In this document: piece after piece, positions 8,511-18,700 of the stretch | How the letters are laid out: each line of letters begins with the position of its first letter | Position numbering within the stretch: the first letter of the stretch is position 1 | Source of the DNA: Cyclobacteriaceae bacterium | GTDB taxonomy: Bacteria; Bacteroidota; Bacteroidia; Cytophagales; Cyclobacteriaceae | Length of the DNA: 64,000 bases | Reading direction: 5' to 3' | Assembly (NCBI GenBank): GCA_028278225.1 | Contig: JANQEU010000092.1 | Span: forward strand, 46,021 to 110,020 | The notes under the pieces: generated by a model | The model's input: only the letters and a program-made list of their open reading frames with translations | Told to the model about the DNA's origin: nothing | Database searches by the model: none | Made by a program: the position numbers and the translations under genes

Positions 8511-11500
8511 TCACTGGGACACAAGTACCCTTACATTTCGAACTGTCCCATTCTCAAGGTGAATATACAATAAGTAGACGCCATCGGGTAAATGGCCCAT
8601 GTTCATTCTTGCGGTTGAAGTCCGGTGAATGACCAACACCTTGCCCGAAAGATCGGTCAATAAGGTTTTCCTGATCAGATGGTCGGATTTTATGATCAAT
8701 TCATTTTTTACTGGGTTTGGGAAAACCTTGATTCCATAGCTGATCGGCGTGTTTAGCAGTATCTCAGGTTTTTCTTCCAGGACTACCAGGTGGATAGAAT
8801 CAACTGATGAACATCCGTTTTCATCTTTACCGGTAACCAAAATTGAATGTGTACGGGCTGAATCGAAAAACAGTATCAGTTCGGGACCGATTCCTTCTAT
8901 TTCGCCATCGACAAACCATTGGAATGTACCCGAATTAACGTCCACGCCAAGATTTACCTGTCGGCCGTCTTCAAGGATCAATGTGTCCGGATCGACTTCA
9001 ATATTAAACTCAAAATTGGCAGGACTCAGGGCTAACTCCAAAGGGTTGCCAGGCAACAGGCTGTCAAGTCCTACAACATATATGGTTGTGTCCGTCACTA
9101 CCTGATTGACAGTTATCTCACTTCCTTTATGAATACCCTGTGTCAATGAGGAGTCAGCAAAGAACCAAAAAGTATTGCCATTTGCAGGTGTAATGGTGAT
9201 GGTATCTCCGGAGCAAATGGCGGGCAGGCTGATCTCCGGCAGGGGACTTTCAGAGAGCGTCAATGTGTCAGACAATTGAGAAGGGCAACCCATAGGAGAT
9301 GTGATGAAGAGATCCAGCAGATATTGATTTTTTGTAGGTACGAAAGAGACCGAGGACGAATTACCAATATAAGATCCGTCCAAACTCCATGAGATACTGT
9401 CGAAATCTGCCTCCGTCCTGAGCAGCAGATAATTTTGATCCAATGAATCAAGTAGAGGAATGATCTGAAAGTCCGTAGAGACTTTTTCAATGGAGATGTT
9501 GACAGGCTCTTTTGCGCTTTCAATGTTATTGATCAAGCCGGTAACATAAACTGTTGTATCTCCTTGAATCCCCTCCACGTAGACCGCAGACCCCTGGGAA
9601 ATGAATGTCGTGGAATTAGGGGACAAATAGTATCTGAGTGTATCGTAAGATTCCGCCGTTATCGAAGCTGTTTGACCCTCACAAATGCTGAAATCCGGTA
9701 TGGCCGGTGCTGCAGGCCGTTCCATTACCAGTATGGATTTTGAGACCTGGTCATTGCACCCTTGTTCATTCTCAATAGCAAGTGTTACCGTGTAGTCTCC
9801 CTCCTCATTGTACGTTGCACTTGGATTTTGTATATCACTGGCGGTTATGCCATTTCCAAAATCCCATTGCCAGGATACGGGCAGAAAGCTTTCATCGGTA
9901 AACTGCAGTTTGTTATTAGGTACGTCTCCCAGGAAAAACGTATCGGAATTGGTTGTGAAATTGGCAATATTCTCTACGAGTTTGACCTCAATGGTACGGA
10001 TTGGATCCGGGTACAAACCATCGTTACCTGACACAAAGAAAGTGGAGTCACCAAGAATCGGACCGACCAATAGTGAATCTGCCAGGGAAAGCGTATCAGT
10101 GGCATTTACGTCACTGAAAAAATAGAACTCGTCTCCGAAGGCGGGATCAATATTAACTAACCCTCCGTTGCATGAAATAAATGTTTCAATTACTGGCGGA
10201 TTATTGACAAAATCCGTAAATCTGATATCAGCCAGTTCGAGCTTATTTTCAAGGTCCACCAAACTTGTATCTGCCGAAATCAGAAAAGAGACCTTCCCGA
10301 ATCCAAAAGGTAAAAGTGTGTCAATTGAAATAGCTTGAATAGTTGCCGCATTAACCAATGAATCAAAACCAATGGAATCAGAACTGCTGCCTGTCAACCA
10401 TTGGTATTTCAAGGAGTCAGAAACAATTTCAATTGTATCCGAAAGTGCTAACAGCACCATTGCGTTATTTAAACCAATAGTCCGGATTCCGGCATGAAGG
10501 CTATCCTTTTCATCAGAGATAAACATCGTATTGGGCGGGTCACTGGAGGCTTTGTTTTTGGCCATATCACCCAAATCAAAATCTGCGTAAAGCCCAATTC
10601 TAACGTCGTACAGCGTATCAACTCCTGTATTTACAATGCGATAATCAAGGGCCACAACATCTCCCGGAGATTCGTCCCATATCAAAGCATTTTGTTCTAT
10701 GGTTATCTCCGATTGACTGTTTTCAAAAATGTTGAACGTGTACGAAGCTCCGGGGTAATCGTAAGGACGGATGGCTTTTGCGGTGCTAAAATCCGCGTCC
10801 CGGGTCCCTTCAGACAAATTCCCGGGCATATTATCCAGGACAGTCGAAGAATCAATGGCGATAACAAATCCCAGATGTGAAAGGATCTGGACGCCATTCC
10901 AAACCAATCCGGTTCCATTATTATAAGGATCATCTGCAAAGGCAAGATTTCCATTTCCAGCCAGGGTGATCCCAATCGAATCATTTTCAAGGTCCAGGAA
11001 ATCCGGTTCAGTAGTCAGGTCAAAGATCTGGATGTCCTGGTATTGTGCTCCCTGTTCCAGGTTGAACTGATATTCTATTTTTGTCTCAGGAGGCGTTGAT
11101 TCATCCAAAATGATCTGAAAAGGTCCTACTGTTGTTTCCTCATTTGTGTCAAGAAATTCAATGAATTGGATTTCTTCATCGCTGTTTCCGAAAATACTAC
11201 TGGCAGACAAGGAAACCGTGGCGTCTATGGCGGGATCCAGGTAGTTTTGCACGGTTGCATGAACATTCACTGTGTCTCCAAAGTAGATTTTACCCCCCGT
11301 ATGTTTCGTGGTGATTATTGGGTCTTTTATTCGGAAAGAGACAGGGTTATCTTCAGAGACGGCCCTGAGCGCATTTAATCGCCCTTTCCCAAGTTTGCCT
11401 TTGAATATTTCATTGGTGTCAATCTCATAAATATCGTCCGCGGTAACCCGGATTCTTTCCATGATCTGAATGGCAGACAATTCCGGGTATTGATCTTTGA

Positions 11501-12629
11501 CTAAAGCAGCCACCCCGGCCACCATGGGAGTAGAATGAGAACTACCATCGTCAGTTCCGTATGTGTTCCCGTTTTGGGTAGAATATATTGCCGAGCCGGG
11601 AGCCGCAATATCAACGTTTTTGTTAAAAGTTGAGAAAGAGGCTTTCGTATCATCCAAGTTCGTTGAGGCTACGGATAATACATTCTCGTAACTGGCGGGA
11701 TAGAATACCAGATCATCGGGAGTGTTTCCCGCTGCCGCTACTACCACGACATTCTTCTCCAGAACGGCATAGTTGATTACATCCTGATTAAACTGAGAAT
11801 ATGAATTGGTGGATCCCCAGGATAAGTTAATAATATCATATCCGTTATCAGCCGCATACTGTACTGCATCATAGCTGTTATTTGAAGTGTTGTCCGAAGT
11901 GGTAAAGATCTTCAGGGGTGACAGTCGGGCATGATATCCGACGCCTGCAATTCCAACGTCATTGTTTGTAGCGGCGGAGGCTATCCCTGAAACATGTGTA
12001 CCATGTTGATTGCCATCGGCTTCGGGAATTTCATCACTGTCAGCAAAATCGTAACCATACAGATCGTCGATGAATCCATTGCCATCATCGTCAATTCCGT
12101 TTAACGGATCATCATTTATAAAGATTTTACTTTCGAGATCTTCGTGATCAAGATCAGCCCCGGTATCGATAATACCAATCAGGATGTCCGGTTTACTTTT
12201 CGTTATATCCCATGCTTCATATGCTTTGATGACAGATAGATATCCCTGATCTCCATCAAGCTGAGCTGCGGGATCATTTGGCACGTCAAGAAGTTTCTCT
12301 TTGAAAATGGGTTCCGCGTAAATGATATGATCGAGTTTGTTTAGGGAGTCACATAATTGATAGACATCGATATTATTATCCAGCCTGATCTTATAAATGC
12401 CGTCCAGTACGGAGGGGGATGCCCTTGCGTGAGATGGAATTTTTCTTACTGGCGTGACGAACTTCCCGGAGGGAATTTTTTCAAGGTTTTTTTGCAGTTG
12501 ATCTGCCGGGTATGAGCTCAGATCTATTTTAATCACAATTTCCCGGGAATCAACCTCAGCCCTTTGTCCGGATAAGTTCAGAAAAAGAAAAAACAACAGG
12601 GAAAATATCGTGGCGCTCCTGATCAACAA
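8511..12629 (-). CDS. Secreted subtilisin-like (S8) protease with PKD domain and T9SS type A signal
   Basis: This 1372-residue exported protease has an S8 catalytic domain at about residues 125-420: Asp155 in IIDTGADLDHEDL, His209 in QHGTHVSG and Ser364 in GSSHSTPMVAG. A propeptide-like region (QLQKNLEKIPSG, YAEPIFKE) precedes it. Later come beta-sandwich repeats, a PKD domain (WQWDFGNGITASDIQNPSAT, about 880-960), repeated CSGD/CEGQ-type Ig-like modules, and a final T9SS type A sorting domain (VFPNPVKNELIIKSD to the end). The last domain directs passage through the type IX system and attachment to the cell surface. The start is TTG (12629 or 12626); no ATG fits before the signal peptide. The gene is 11 bp downstream of an SDR gene. 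Confidence 0.9.
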   Translation of the reverse strand: MLIRSATIFSLLFFLFLNLSGQRAEVDSREIVIKIDLSSYPADQLQKNLEKIPSGKFVTPVRKIPSHARASPSVLDGIYKIRLDNNIDVYQLCDSLNKLDHIIYAEPIFKEKLLDVPNDPAAQLDGDQGYLSVIKAYEAWDITKSKPDILIGIIDTGADLDHEDLESKIFINDDPLNGIDDDGNGFIDDLYGYDFADSDEIPEADGNQHGTHVSGIASAATNNDVGIAGVGYHARLSPLKIFTTSDNTSNNSYDAVQYAADNGYDIINLSWGSTNSYSQFNQDVINYAVLEKNVVVVAAAGNTPDDLVFYPASYENVLSVASTNLDDTKASFSTFNKNVDIAAPGSAIYSTQNGNTYGTDDGSSHSTPMVAGVAALVKDQYPELSAIQIMERIRVTADDIYEIDTNEIFKGKLGKGRLNALRAVSEDNPVSFRIKDPIITTKHTGGKIYFGDTVNVHATVQNYLDPAIDATVSLSASSIFGNSDEEIQFIEFLDTNEETTVGPFQIILDESTPPETKIEYQFNLEQGAQYQDIQIFDLTTEPDFLDLENDSIGITLAGNGNLAFADDPYNNGTGLVWNGVQILSHLGFVIAIDSSTVLDNMPGNLSEGTRDADFSTAKAIRPYDYPGASYTFNIFENSQSEITIEQNALIWDESPGDVVALDYRIVNTGVDTLYDVRIGLYADFDLGDMAKNKASSDPPNTMFISDEKDSLHAGIRTIGLNNAMVLLALSDTIEIVSDSLKYQWLTGSSSDSIGFDSLVNAATIQAISIDTLLPFGFGKVSFLISADTSLVDLENKLELADIRFTDFVNNPPVIETFISCNGGLVNIDPAFGDEFYFFSDVNATDTLSLADSLLVGPILGDSTFFVSGNDGLYPDPIRTIEVKLVENIANFTTNSDTFFLGDVPNNKLQFTDESFLPVSWQWDFGNGITASDIQNPSATYNEEGDYTVTLAIENEQGCNDQVSKSILVMERPAAPAIPDFSICEGQTASITAESYDTLRYYLSPNSTTFISQGSAVYVEGIQGDTTVYVTGLINNIESAKEPVNISIEKVSTDFQIIPLLDSLDQNYLLLRTEADFDSISWSLDGSYIGNSSSVSFVPTKNQYLLDLFITSPMGCPSQLSDTLTLSESPLPEISLPAICSGDTITITPANGNTFWFFADSSLTQGIHKGSEITVNQVVTDTTIYVVGLDSLLPGNPLELALSPANFEFNIEVDPDTLILEDGRQVNLGVDVNSGTFQWFVDGEIEGIGPELILFFDSARTHSILVTGKDENGCSSVDSIHLVVLEEKPEILLNTPISYGIKVFPNPVKNELIIKSDHLIRKTLLTDLSGKVLVIHRTSTARMNMGHLPDGVYLLYIHLENGTVRNVRVLVSQ

Positions 12630-12640
12630 CTTGGTAAATG

Positions 12641-13438
12641 TTAGGTCACCGCCATTTTCCGGACAATTCTTGAGAATAGATCAGGGAAAAATCTTTTTAT
12701 GTATATACCTCCGATTTCCCTGAAACCGCCGATGTACGTTTCTTCTTTGTTGCTTTTTATCGCTTTTACAATTCTTCGGGCACATTCCTCCGGACTCATT
12801 CCGGATGCCTGCGCTTTGTCCATGGTATTTTGCTTACTTCCATCCCCTTTCAGCGCATTAATTGATATACTGGTATGAATGAATCCGGGACAGATAATTG
12901 AAACTTTGATACCATCACTGTAATGCTCGGCTCTTAAGGCATCATAGAACCCGTGAAGGGCGTGCTTGGACGCAGCATAAGATGATCGAAGTGGTGTGCT
13001 TATTATTCCGGTCACTGAAGATATAATTACATGATGCCCGAATTTCCGCTCAACCTGGTGAGGGAGGACGGCCTTTGAAAGCGCAATTGCTCCGAAGTAA
13101 TTTACCTCCATCAATGTCCGGTCCACTGAAATATCCGTTGAAACGGCTTTTTCGCGCTGACTGACCCCCCCATTATTGATCAAAATATCAATATGACCAA
13201 ACATGCTAACGGCATCCTTTGCTTTTTTAGGCAGAGAGGAACTGTTGGCCAGATCAACGATCAGGACTTTTACATTATCGGGATGCTGGCAGTTTGATTT
13301 TACCCTTTCCAGTTCCTCCAGCCTCCGCGCGGAGATAATGAGTTTAGCTCCCAGCGTATTCAGTTTGTAAACAAGCGCCTCACCGATTCCCGAGGAGGCC
13401 CCGGTTAACCAAATTACACTACTCTCAATCTGGGACAT
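12641..13438 (-). CDS. Short-chain dehydrogenase/reductase
   Basis: This intact 265-residue classical SDR has TGASSGIGEA as the cofactor-binding turn, INNGGVSQR in place of the usual NNAG, catalytic Ser in ISSVTG, and YAASK as the Tyr/Lys pair. The Arg-rich segment ISARRLEELERV after the second strand suggests NADP. The C-terminal tail IKRFFPDLFSRIVRKM resembles the membrane-associated DHRS7-like group. The substrate cannot be read from sequence. The start overlaps the end of the small membrane-protein gene by 14 bp, so both belong to one transcript with the dihydrofolate reductase gene upstream. Confidence 0.85.
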   Translation of the reverse strand: MSQIESSVIWLTGASSGIGEALVYKLNTLGAKLIISARRLEELERVKSNCQHPDNVKVLIVDLANSSSLPKKAKDAVSMFGHIDILINNGGVSQREKAVSTDISVDRTLMEVNYFGAIALSKAVLPHQVERKFGHHVIISSVTGIISTPLRSSYAASKHALHGFYDALRAEHYSDGIKVSIICPGFIHTSISINALKGDGSKQNTMDKAQASGMSPEECARRIVKAIKSNKEETYIGGFREIGGIYIKRFFPDLFSRIVRKMAVT

Positions 13439-13823
13439 CCGCCTTTACTTTGGTATCCTCCACATATACCCAAATGGTGTAAATACCAATGGCGGTGCCA
13501 ATCGGCACACTGAAAATTTGAAGGCATCCTGAAATCATGAGTGGTACAAAACCCCACTTTTTCCCATTCATAATGGCTATGCCACCTATAACAGAAGGTA
13601 GCGGGATTAACAATATTATGACTGCGATCACTGCCGTAATTGACCGTGAGATCAGCTCAAATATAAAAGCACCAGCGGACCCTCCTTCCCGGTATATCTC
13701 CTCTTCGATGAAAGGGAGTAGCATTTGGAATATCAGACTTCCAAATAAGAATAATACCAGCGTAAGTATCCCTGTTACAATGTGAACAATTCCCAAAACC
13801 CTTTTATGAACTGTGGTATCCAT
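13425..13823 (-). CDS. Small four-helix membrane protein, unknown
   Basis: This 132-residue protein has four predicted membrane segments: IVHIVTGILTLVLFLFGSLI, SITAVIAVIILLIPLPSVIGG, a short one near WGFVPLMISGCLQIF, and SVPIGTAIGIYTIWVYV. Such proteins are widespread in Bacteroidota and Actinobacteria with no known function. It lies 3 bp after the dihydrofolate reductase stop and overlaps the next SDR, so it is translationally coupled within that operon. Confidence 0.6.
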   Translation of the reverse strand: MDTTVHKRVLGIVHIVTGILTLVLFLFGSLIFQMLLPFIEEEIYREGGSAGAFIFELISRSITAVIAVIILLIPLPSVIGGIAIMNGKKWGFVPLMISGCLQIFSVPIGTAIGIYTIWVYVEDTKVKADVPD

Positions 13824-13826
13824 GGC

Positions 13827-14327
13827 TTATTTTTTATCGTAAATTACGAAATCAAAGGAATACATGTGTCGTTCATCCCGGGGATGATTGATCCTGCTGA
13901 CCTCTTTCCATAATTTTTCATTGAATTCCGGGAAAAATGTATCTCCATCGATTTCCGTATGAATTTCCGTCAGATATATCCTAGTGGCAACCGAAAGACC
14001 TAATTCATAAATTTCACCCCCCCCGATAATGTAAGGTTCGTCATCTCCGTTTTGTCTTGCCACACCCAGGGCTTCTCCGAGATCGCTTTTGATGATTGTT
14101 CCCTCCGCTTTGTAATCACTGTTCCGTGTCAGGATGATGTTTGTCCTGTGCGGTAAGGGTCTGAAGGTCGCGGGGAGAGATTCAAAATTTTTACGCCCCA
14201 GGATCACATGGTGCCCTTTGGTTTTCTCCTTGAAGTATTTAAAGTCATCAGGTAAATGCCACGGCAGATCGTTGTTTTTACCAATAACCCTGTTCCGTGT
14301 CATGGCTGCAATCATTGATACCCTCAT
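13827..14327 (-). CDS. folA: Dihydrofolate reductase
   Basis: This 166-residue enzyme reduces dihydrofolate to tetrahydrofolate with NADPH. It shows the family order: SMIAAMTRNRVIGKNNDLPW at the N-terminus, DDFKYFKEKTKG with the substrate-binding acidic residue, VILGRKNFESLP, the NADPH-binding strand and loop TNIILTRN, and YIIGGGEIYELGL. The length is normal. It heads a run of tightly packed minus-strand genes (membrane protein, SDR, subtilisin), none of which is otherwise linked to folate. An upstream one-carbon gene, fmt, lies on the same strand 133 bp away. Confidence 0.95.
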   Translation of the reverse strand: MRVSMIAAMTRNRVIGKNNDLPWHLPDDFKYFKEKTKGHHVILGRKNFESLPATFRPLPHRTNIILTRNSDYKAEGTIIKSDLGEALGVARQNGDDEPYIIGGGEIYELGLSVATRIYLTEIHTEIDGDTFFPEFNEKLWKEVSRINHPRDERHMYSFDFVIYDKK

Positions 14328-14460
14328 GAAGGCAAAGATCAGATGTTTTGGATTTATTAACTAGCGTGAGTTCCACAAGTAAAAACATCATGCATGAAAA
14401 AACAGGCTTTATCTACCGGTGGAAAATCTAATTACGTAAACTTTGGCATTTTCATTTGGC

Positions 14461-15381
14461 TCATGAAGGCCACCTGTAACCCCTGAGTAGTTCACTTGCC
14501 TTCATCCTTTTTTTCCCCTCAAGCTGAATTTCGAGGAGTTCCAGTTTATTATCAGCGCTGTTTACAATGATCCCTTGATCTTGTTTTTCGAAAAGTCCGG
14601 GATCCCGGCTACCTGCATCTTTTCGAACCAAAACGTCAAATACTTTAAGATGATGACCATGCATGTTTGTCCAGGCGCCAGGATATGGGGATAATCCCCG
14701 GACAAAATTCCTGATTTCTTCCGCTGATTTCTTCCAGTCTATTTCGCAATTCTCTTTGAATATCTTCGGTGCTTTCTTTAATTCTCCGAAGATCTTTTGG
14801 GGCCTTTCCGCATAGTTCCCGGATTCAATGGCTTTGACTGTTTTGAAGACCAGTTTGGCTCCTGAATCCATTAGTCGTCCATACAATGATCCCACGTTGT
14901 CTTCTTCCAGGATCTTCTCCTTCTGCTGGAAAAGTATGTTTCCCGTATCAATTTCACGTTTTAAAAAGAAGGTCGTCACTCCGGTTTCCTTTTCTCCGTT
15001 CATTATTGCCCAGTTAATTGGGGCTGCTCCACGATATTGTGGAAGAAGCGATGCGTGAAGATTAAAGGTGCCTAACTCCGGCATTTGCCAAACCACATCA
15101 GGCAGCATTCGAAAGGCTACAACAACCTGTAAATCCGCATTCAGTTTTTTTAGCTTCTTCAGGAAAGATTCATCCTTCAGATTTGCAGGCTGCAAAATAT
15201 TCAGACCTTCTGATTTTGAATAAGTCTTGATTGCGGATTCACCTATTTTTTTGCCCCGACCCTGCGGTTTATCCGGCGCGGTTATCACTCCAGCAATGTC
15301 AACTCCATTGTCTACCAGGATCTTTAAGCTCGGAACGGCAAATTCCGGTGTTCCCATAAAAACGATTCGAAGACCAGCCAT
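14461..15381 (-). CDS. fmt: Methionyl-tRNA formyltransferase
   Basis: This 306-residue enzyme formylates initiator Met-tRNA with 10-formyl-tetrahydrofolate. Key signatures are IVFMGTPEFAVPSLKIL at the start, ITAPDKPQGRGKK, and the catalytic segment FNLHASLLPQYRGAAPINWA (Asn, His) with Asp in REIDTGNILFQ. The C-terminal OB-like tRNA-binding domain (about 205-300) is complete (LSPYPGAWTNMHGHHLKVFD). A sequence TAGTTTTG, an exact -7 box, lies only 5 bp upstream of the ATG, hinting at a leaderless message. Confidence 0.95.
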   Translation of the reverse strand: MAGLRIVFMGTPEFAVPSLKILVDNGVDIAGVITAPDKPQGRGKKIGESAIKTYSKSEGLNILQPANLKDESFLKKLKKLNADLQVVVAFRMLPDVVWQMPELGTFNLHASLLPQYRGAAPINWAIMNGEKETGVTTFFLKREIDTGNILFQQKEKILEEDNVGSLYGRLMDSGAKLVFKTVKAIESGNYAERPQKIFGELKKAPKIFKENCEIDWKKSAEEIRNFVRGLSPYPGAWTNMHGHHLKVFDVLVRKDAGSRDPGLFEKQDQGIIVNSADNKLELLEIQLEGKKRMKASELLRGYRWPS

Positions 15382-15722
15382 GAGCGCAAAACTAGAATTG
15401 TAACCTTACAAAATTCACCATATGACCCGGAAACTGTGGTTTGAGCTAATTTTTGATTGAGACGTGTAGTTTAAATTTTCCTGATTACCGTAGCCCCCTG
15501 CCGCCTTAAACGAAATCGAGGTTACTTCAACAAGTCCGGAAGGTATTTAATAGTATCAAATGAAATTTATCAGGGAGTAAATAATACTCCATTTCTGGCT
15601 CATGACAGAAAAAGGAAGGTTACGCCGGAAATTTCCATTTCCAGTGGTTGTTGCAGTGTGCGTGCGCCGGAATTGACATAATTTTAAATTAAGACATAGT
15701 CCAACTAATTCTTAAAATAATC
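15382..15722. other. Intergenic region between divergent fmt and the adhesin operon
   Basis: These 341 bp separate two divergently transcribed units and must hold both promoters. On the fmt side TAGTTTTG (minus strand, 15387-15394) fits the Bacteroidota -7 consensus TAnnTTTG but lacks a TTG at 19 bp. On the adhesin side TTGACATAATTTTAAATT at 15673-15690 is A+T-rich and close to the ATG but matches the consensus poorly. I see no small gene, palindrome or riboswitch. Confidence 0.4.
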
Positions 15723-18700
15723 ATGAAAACCGCTCGTCTAGTTCACAGGATCGCCATATCCGCCATAATTTTTTTGATTTCAGTTCAGGCTTATACACAG
15801 CAATACTCTGCTGGCATTAACACGGAAACGCCAAATCCAAATGCTGTCTTGCACCTGGTATCAGGAGCCGATGGAAAGCAGGGATTACTTATTCCTGTGA
15901 TGACCGGTACCGAAAGAACGAATATGCCTTTGACTTCAGCTGACAACGGGTTGCTGGTGTACGATTCCGAGGACCAGTCTTTTTACTATTGGCATGATGG
16001 TTGGATCAAACTGAGGAATTCGAGTGACATTGACGAGGTGAATGATGCGGATGCCGATCCGAATAACGAGATTCAGGACCTGGCAAAAGTACTTACCGAA
16101 GGTAATGACGCGGGCGGTAATACAATTTCGAACGTAGCAAATCCAACATCTCCGCAGGATGTGGCTACGATGGCTTATGTTGACAACAAATCGATCGACG
16201 ACGCTGATGCCGATGCGGGCAATGAACTAATTAGCGGGGGCACATTGACCGGAACGGACCTCGAAATTTCCGATGCCGGGGGGACTACCATAATCGATCT
16301 GTCTTCATTGATAGACGATGCGGATCCGGATCCTCTTAATGAGATCCAATCCCTGGGACAGGTTCTGGGCGAGGGTAATGATGCCGGAGGCAGACTGATC
16401 GTAAATGCTGCAAATCCCATAGATCCGCAGGATGTCGCAACAAAGGATTATGTGGATGCTCAAACAGGTAATCAGGACCTGGGCAGCGTCCTGGGTCTTG
16501 GAAATGATGCGGGAAGTAATGCCATTGTAAATGTGGCGGACCCGATAGATCCGCAGGACGTTGCTACCAAAAACTATGTGGACGGTTTACCTGTGGATGA
16601 TGCTGATGCAGATCCGAACAATGAGATCGAATTGCCAATTCAGGCGGCACTGGATGCCGGGAGTTTTCTGCAGGCCGACGGATCTGGAGGGGTATCCTAC
16701 GCACCTGAGGCCGATGGCGACCCAACAAATGAATTACAAAATTTAAGTGAAATCCTGGGGATCGGTAACGATGCCGGAGGGAATTCAATAATTAATGTGA
16801 GCGACCCTACCGACCCACAGGATGTGGCTACCAAGAGTTATGTGGATGGTAAAGCCGTAGATGACGCTGATCCGGATGCAACGAATGAGTTACAGAATAT
16901 CAGCGAGGTATTGACGGTGGGTAATGACGCCGGAGGCCAGGCGATTGCCAATGTGGCGGATCCAACAGCGGCCCAGGAGGTGGCTACCAAGAACTATGTC
17001 GATACACAGGCAGACAATCAGAATGCCAGCCAGGTTCCGGTGGCACCAGTCGGAAACCTTACATCCGGTGATGTACAGGCGGCCTTGGTTGAGTTACAGG
17101 GTGACATAGATGCAGATGCCGGTGGTGATATGCTTGAATCTGTTTATGACGTAGGCGGAGATGGCGTGGTAGATGATGCCGAGCTGGTCAATGGCTTAAC
17201 CGTTCAGACAGCGGTACCGGCTGGCGCCTTATTCACCGACAACCAGGCAGCCGGGGCAGTGTCAGTGACTCCTGTTGGGAACCTTACATCCGGTGATGTA
17301 CAGGCGGCCTTGGTTGAGTTACAGGGTGACATAGATGCAGATGCCGGTGGTGATATGCTTGAATCTGTTTATGATGTAGGCGGAGATGGCGTGGTAGATG
17401 ATGCCGAGCTGGTCAATGGCTTAACCGTTCTGACGGCCGTCCCAGCTGGCGCCTTATTCACAGACAACCAGGCAGCCGGAGCAGTGGCAGTTACACCAGT
17501 TGGAAACCTCACATCCGGCGATGTACAGGCAGCCTTGGTTGAACTACAGGGAGATATAGATGCAGATGCCGGGGGAGATATGCTGGAATCTGTTTATGAT
17601 GTAGGCGGAGATGGCGTGGTAGATGATGCCGAACTTGTCAATGGCTTAACAGTTCAGACGGCCGTACCAGCGGGCGCTTTGTTCACAGACAACCAGGCAG
17701 CCGGAGCCGTGGCAGTGACTCCAGTGGGTAACCTTACATCCGGCGATGTACAGGCAGCCTTGGTTGAGCTCCAGGGAGACATAGATGCCGATGCGGGCGG
17801 CGATATGCTGGAATCTGTTTACGATGTTGGCGGAGATGGCGTAGTAGATGATGCCGAACTTGTCAATGGCTTAACCGTTCAGACAGCCGTACCAGCTGGC
17901 GCCTTATTCACCGACAACCAGGCAGCCGGAGCAGTGGCAGTGACTCCAGTGGGTAACCTTACATCCGGCGATGTACAGGCAGCATTAGTTGAGCTCCAGG
18001 GAGACATAGATTCAGATGCGGGCGGCGATATGCTGGAATCTGTTTATGATGTAGGCGGAGATGGCGTGGTAGATGATGCCGAACTTGTCAATGGCTTAAC
18101 CGTTCAGACAGCCGTACCAGCGGGCGCCTTATTCACCGACAACCAGGCAGCCGGAGCAGTGGCAGTGACTCCAGTGGGTAACCTTACATCCGGTGATGTA
18201 CAGGCAGCATTAGTTGAGCTACAGGGAGACATAGATGCCGATGCCGGTGGAGATATGCTTGAATCTGTTTACGATGTTGGAGGAGATGGTGTTGTGGATG
18301 ATGCCGAACTGGTCAATGGCTTAACCGTTCAGACGGCCGTCCCAGCTGGCGCCTTATTCACCGATAACCAGGCAGCCGGAGCAGTGGCAGTGACTCCAGT
18401 GGGTAACCTTACATCAGGCGATGTACAGGCAGCCTTGGTTGAACTACAGGGAGACATAGATTCAGATGCGGGCGGCGATATGCTTGAATCTGTTTACGAT
18501 GTAGGCGGAGATGGCGTAGTGGATGATGCTGAACTGGTCAATGGCTTGACGGTTCAGACGGCCGTACCGGCTGGCGCTTTATTCACCGACAACCAGGCAG
18601 CCGGAGCAGTGGCAGTGACACCAGTGGGAAACCTTACATCAGGCGATGTACAGGCGGCCTTGGTTGAGCTACAGGGAGACATAGATGCAGATGCGGGTGG

